A stretch of DNA of 7,995 bases, taken from an uncultured Butyricicoccus sp. (GTDB lineage: Bacteria > Bacillota > Clostridia > Oscillospirales > Butyricicoccaceae). The stretch spans positions 1-7,995 of the forward strand of contig USSI01000056.1 in NCBI GenBank assembly GCA_900557315.1. Direction: 5' to 3'. The notes beneath the pieces were generated by a model. That model worked only from the letters and a program-made list of their open reading frames with translations. It did not search any database and was not told where the DNA came from. Both the position numbers and the translations under genes were made by a program. Of the stretch, positions 6,713 to 7,995 are shown in pieces (the stretch's first letter is position 1; each line of letters starts with the position of its first letter).

Positions 6713-7081
6713 ATGCAGTTTACCTTTGCCCATAATAACTTCAACGTACTTGACCTTGACCGTTCACTGGCATTTTACCGGGAGGCGCTCGGCCTGACCG
6801 AAACCCGCCGCATCAACGCGGAGGACGGCAGCTTCATCATCGTCTATCTGGGCGACGGGCAGACCCCGCACCTGCTGGAGCTGACCTGGCTGCGCGGCTG
6901 GGACCACCCGTACAACCTCGGCGACAACGAGTTCCATCTCGCCTTCCACGTGGACGACTTTGCCGCCGCGCACCACAAGCACGAACAGATGGGCTGCATC
7001 TGCTTTGAAAATCCGGCGATGGGGATTTACTTTATTTCCGACCCGGACGGCTACTGGCTCGAGGTCATCCCCGGCAAGTGA
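6713..7081 (+). CDS. Glyoxalase I-like VOC superfamily metalloenzyme
   Basis: This is a single-chain vicinal-oxygen-chelate protein of 122 aa with two beta-alpha-beta-beta-beta halves. The pattern is that of lactoylglutathione lyase (glyoxalase I): HNNFNVLDLDRSLAFYREALGL near the start, LLELTW in the middle, and FHLAFHVDD and ISDPDGYWLEVIP in the second half. All four expected metal ligands can be seen: H7, E56, H75 and E117. A true enzyme is therefore likely, probably detoxifying methylglyoxal adducts, although VOC members can act on many substrates and few clostridia make glutathione, so the thiol cofactor is uncertain. I chose the ATG at 6713 because AGGAGG (6698-6703) is 9 nt upstream; the ATG at 6707 is only 3 nt from it. 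It is divergent from gdpP and probably monocistronic. No gene symbol is given because the substrate cannot be read from the sequence. Confidence 0.88.
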   Translation: MQFTFAHNNFNVLDLDRSLAFYREALGLTETRRINAEDGSFIIVYLGDGQTPHLLELTWLRGWDHPYNLGDNEFHLAFHVDDFAAAHHKHEQMGCICFENPAMGIYFISDPDGYWLEVIPGK

Positions 7082-7137
7082 CCCGTACAGATTCGGGGAC
7101 TGCCGAACAGTTTCCCATTTCTTAACGAAATTTTTCA

Positions 7138-7166
7138 TAGGCACAGCCTGTCGGACGGTGTATACT
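7138..7166 (+). promoter_or_regulatory. Possible promoter of the CHR transporter pair
   Basis: TATACT (7161-7166), one mismatch from consensus, lies 17 bp downstream of a poor -35, TAGGCA (7138-7143). It is 31 nt before the chosen start of the first CHR gene. The good -10 and the palindrome just after it favour it, but the -35 is weak. Confidence 0.45.
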
Positions 7167-7168
7167 GG

Positions 7169-7180
7169 TTCCGTACGGAA
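7169..7180. promoter_or_regulatory. Perfect 12-bp palindrome TTCCGTACGGAA, candidate operator
   Basis: The 12-bp palindrome begins 2 bp after the putative -10, so it would cover the transcription start, and it ends at the AAAGGAG ribosome binding site. A dimeric repressor bound here would block initiation; as RNA it could form only a small structure. No regulator gene lies in the window. Confidence 0.5.
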
Positions 7181-7197
7181 AGGAGTTGTGTAGCCTT

Positions 7198-7740
7198 TTG
7201 CATCCCTATTTGGATCTGTTTTTCACATTCGCCCGCATAGGCGCATGCACGTTTGGCGGCGGGTATGCCATGCTGCCCATCCTGCAGCGTGAGATCGTAG
7301 ATAAACGCGGCTGGGCAACCGAGGATGAACTGATGGACTATTATGCCATTGGCCAATGCACCCCCGGCGTCATCGCTGTCAATACCTCGACCTTTATCGG
7401 CTATAAAACGCACGGCCTGCCCGGTGCGGTTGCCGCTACCGCCGGCATGATTTCCCCCTCGCTTGTCATCATTATCATTATCGCAGCCTTCATCCAGCAG
7501 TTTGCGCACCTGGAAATCGTGCAGAATGCTTTCGCCGGCATCCGCATTGCGGTATGTGCGCTTGTCTTGCAATCCGTCTGGAAAATGGCCAAAAAAGGCG
7601 TAGTGGACGTGCCTACGGCCGTGATCCTTGTCATCACCTTTATCGCGGTCGCATTCCTCGGCATTTCCCCGGTGACCATGGTGGTTGTCGCGGCGGCCGC
7701 GGGCATTCTGGTCAATCTGATCCGGAGGCGCCGTGCATGA
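7198..7740 (+). CDS. Short-chain CHR family (chromate) transporter, first subunit
   Basis: CHR proteins are inner-membrane transporters; characterised members export chromate, and the physiological substrate of many is unknown. This 180-aa protein is a single CHR domain, the short-chain form that occurs as paired genes (as ywrB-ywrA of Bacillus subtilis) instead of one fused ChrA of about 400 aa. It shows the N-terminal signature FARIGACTFGGGYAMLPILQRE (residues 11-32), YAIGQCTPGVIAVNTSTFIGY (49-69), GLPGAVAATAGMISPSLVIIIII (73-95), and hydrophobic segments at about 112-127, 140-156 and 159-175. The start is uncertain: the frame opens at TTG 7186, directly against the AAAGGAG site (7179-7185). 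The TTG at 7198, 12 nt downstream, gives MHPYLDLFFTF, typical of the family. The stop overlaps the next gene by 4 nt (ATGA). Confidence 0.92.
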   Translation: MHPYLDLFFTFARIGACTFGGGYAMLPILQREIVDKRGWATEDELMDYYAIGQCTPGVIAVNTSTFIGYKTHGLPGAVAATAGMISPSLVIIIIIAAFIQQFAHLEIVQNAFAGIRIAVCALVLQSVWKMAKKGVVDVPTAVILVITFIAVAFLGISPVTMVVVAAAAGILVNLIRRRRA

Positions 7741-7995
7741 TCTATTTACAGCTTTTCTGGGAGTTTTTCAAAACCGGCCTGTTCGCAATCGGCGGCGGGC
7801 TGGCGACCATCCCCTTCCTCAAGGATATTTCGCTCAAATATCCGTGGTTTACGCCAAACGACCTGCTGGACATGATCGCGGTTTCCGAATCCACGCCCGG
7901 CCCGCTCGGCGTCAATTCCTCAACCTATGCGGGGTTCCACGCCGCAGGCGTACCCGGTGCGCTGGCAGGTCGCAGACGAACCATTCCACATAGAC
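7737..7995 (+). CDS. Short-chain CHR family (chromate) transporter, second subunit, partial
   Basis: This is the partner of the preceding gene; pairs of this type are thought to work together as a heteromeric transporter. It starts at an ATG overlapping the upstream TGA (ATGA), with GGAGG (7724-7728) 8 nt upstream, a clear case of translational coupling. The 86 visible codons give MIYLQLFWEFFKTGLFAIGG, then GGLATIPFL, SESTPGPLGVNSSTYAGF and GVPGALA, the same motif order as its neighbour (GGGYAMLPIL, GQCTPGVIAVNTSTFIGY, GLPGAVA). After residue 77 or so the pattern breaks: instead of a hydrophobic AT-G-hydrophobic stretch the frame reads GRRRTIPHR to the window edge. The gene is cut at 7995, and the final ~28 bases may not belong to it (assembly edge, insertion or a degraded gene). 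The family call rests on the first 77 residues. Confidence 0.85.
   Translation, partial: MIYLQLFWEFFKTGLFAIGGGLATIPFLKDISLKYPWFTPNDLLDMIAVSESTPGPLGVNSSTYAGFHAAGVPGALAGRRRTIPHR

Noticed and set aside
7092..7135. Terminator after the VOC-family gene
   Set aside because: Only weak 5-bp stems are visible (TTCGG/CCGAA at 7092-7107 and ATTTC/GAAAT at 7117-7131, the latter followed by a short T run). Too weak to annotate, although some termination here is plausible.

Overview
The window reads as a chromosomal segment of a GC-rich, low-oxygen Firmicute, most likely a gut-type clostridium of the Oscillospirales kind. That assignment is inference: it rests on the gene set (gdpP, rplI, dnaB, tilS, hpt, ftsH), the strong AGGAGG-type ribosome binding sites, the frequent TTG starts and the GC-rich codon use. 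No rRNA, tRNA, CRISPR array, transposase or phage gene was seen.

Left block (1-6564, minus strand). Six genes run right to left in one direction: gdpP (c-di-AMP phosphodiesterase), rplI (ribosomal protein L9), dnaB (replicative helicase), tilS (tRNA-Ile lysidine synthetase), hpt (hypoxanthine phosphoribosyltransferase) and ftsH (membrane AAA+ protease, cut by the window edge). A near-consensus sigma-A promoter lies just upstream of gdpP. The tilS-hpt-ftsH part is tightly packed: 4 nt, 3 nt and 44 nt separate dnaB/tilS, tilS/hpt and hpt/ftsH. These are housekeeping functions: second-messenger turnover, translation, replication, tRNA decoding, purine salvage and membrane proteostasis.

The one large non-coding gap in that block (3799-4071, between rplI and dnaB) is the most unusual part of the window. 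It holds six stem-loops packed back to back over about 180 nt, several of them perfect 11-12 bp stems that abut or share bases. Next to dnaB there is a five-copy tandem array of a 7-bp unit (GAAAATT/G). Neither looks protein-coding or like a classical terminator.

Right block (6565-7995, plus strand). From a 148-nt divergent spacer, a small glyoxalase/VOC-fold metalloenzyme gene reads rightwards. A 116-nt gap follows, with a possible promoter and a perfect 12-bp palindrome placed like an operator. Then comes a translationally coupled pair of short-chain CHR (chromate transporter family) genes, the second cut by the window edge. The last ~28 bases of that second gene stop matching the family pattern, which suggests an assembly edge or an insertion junction.
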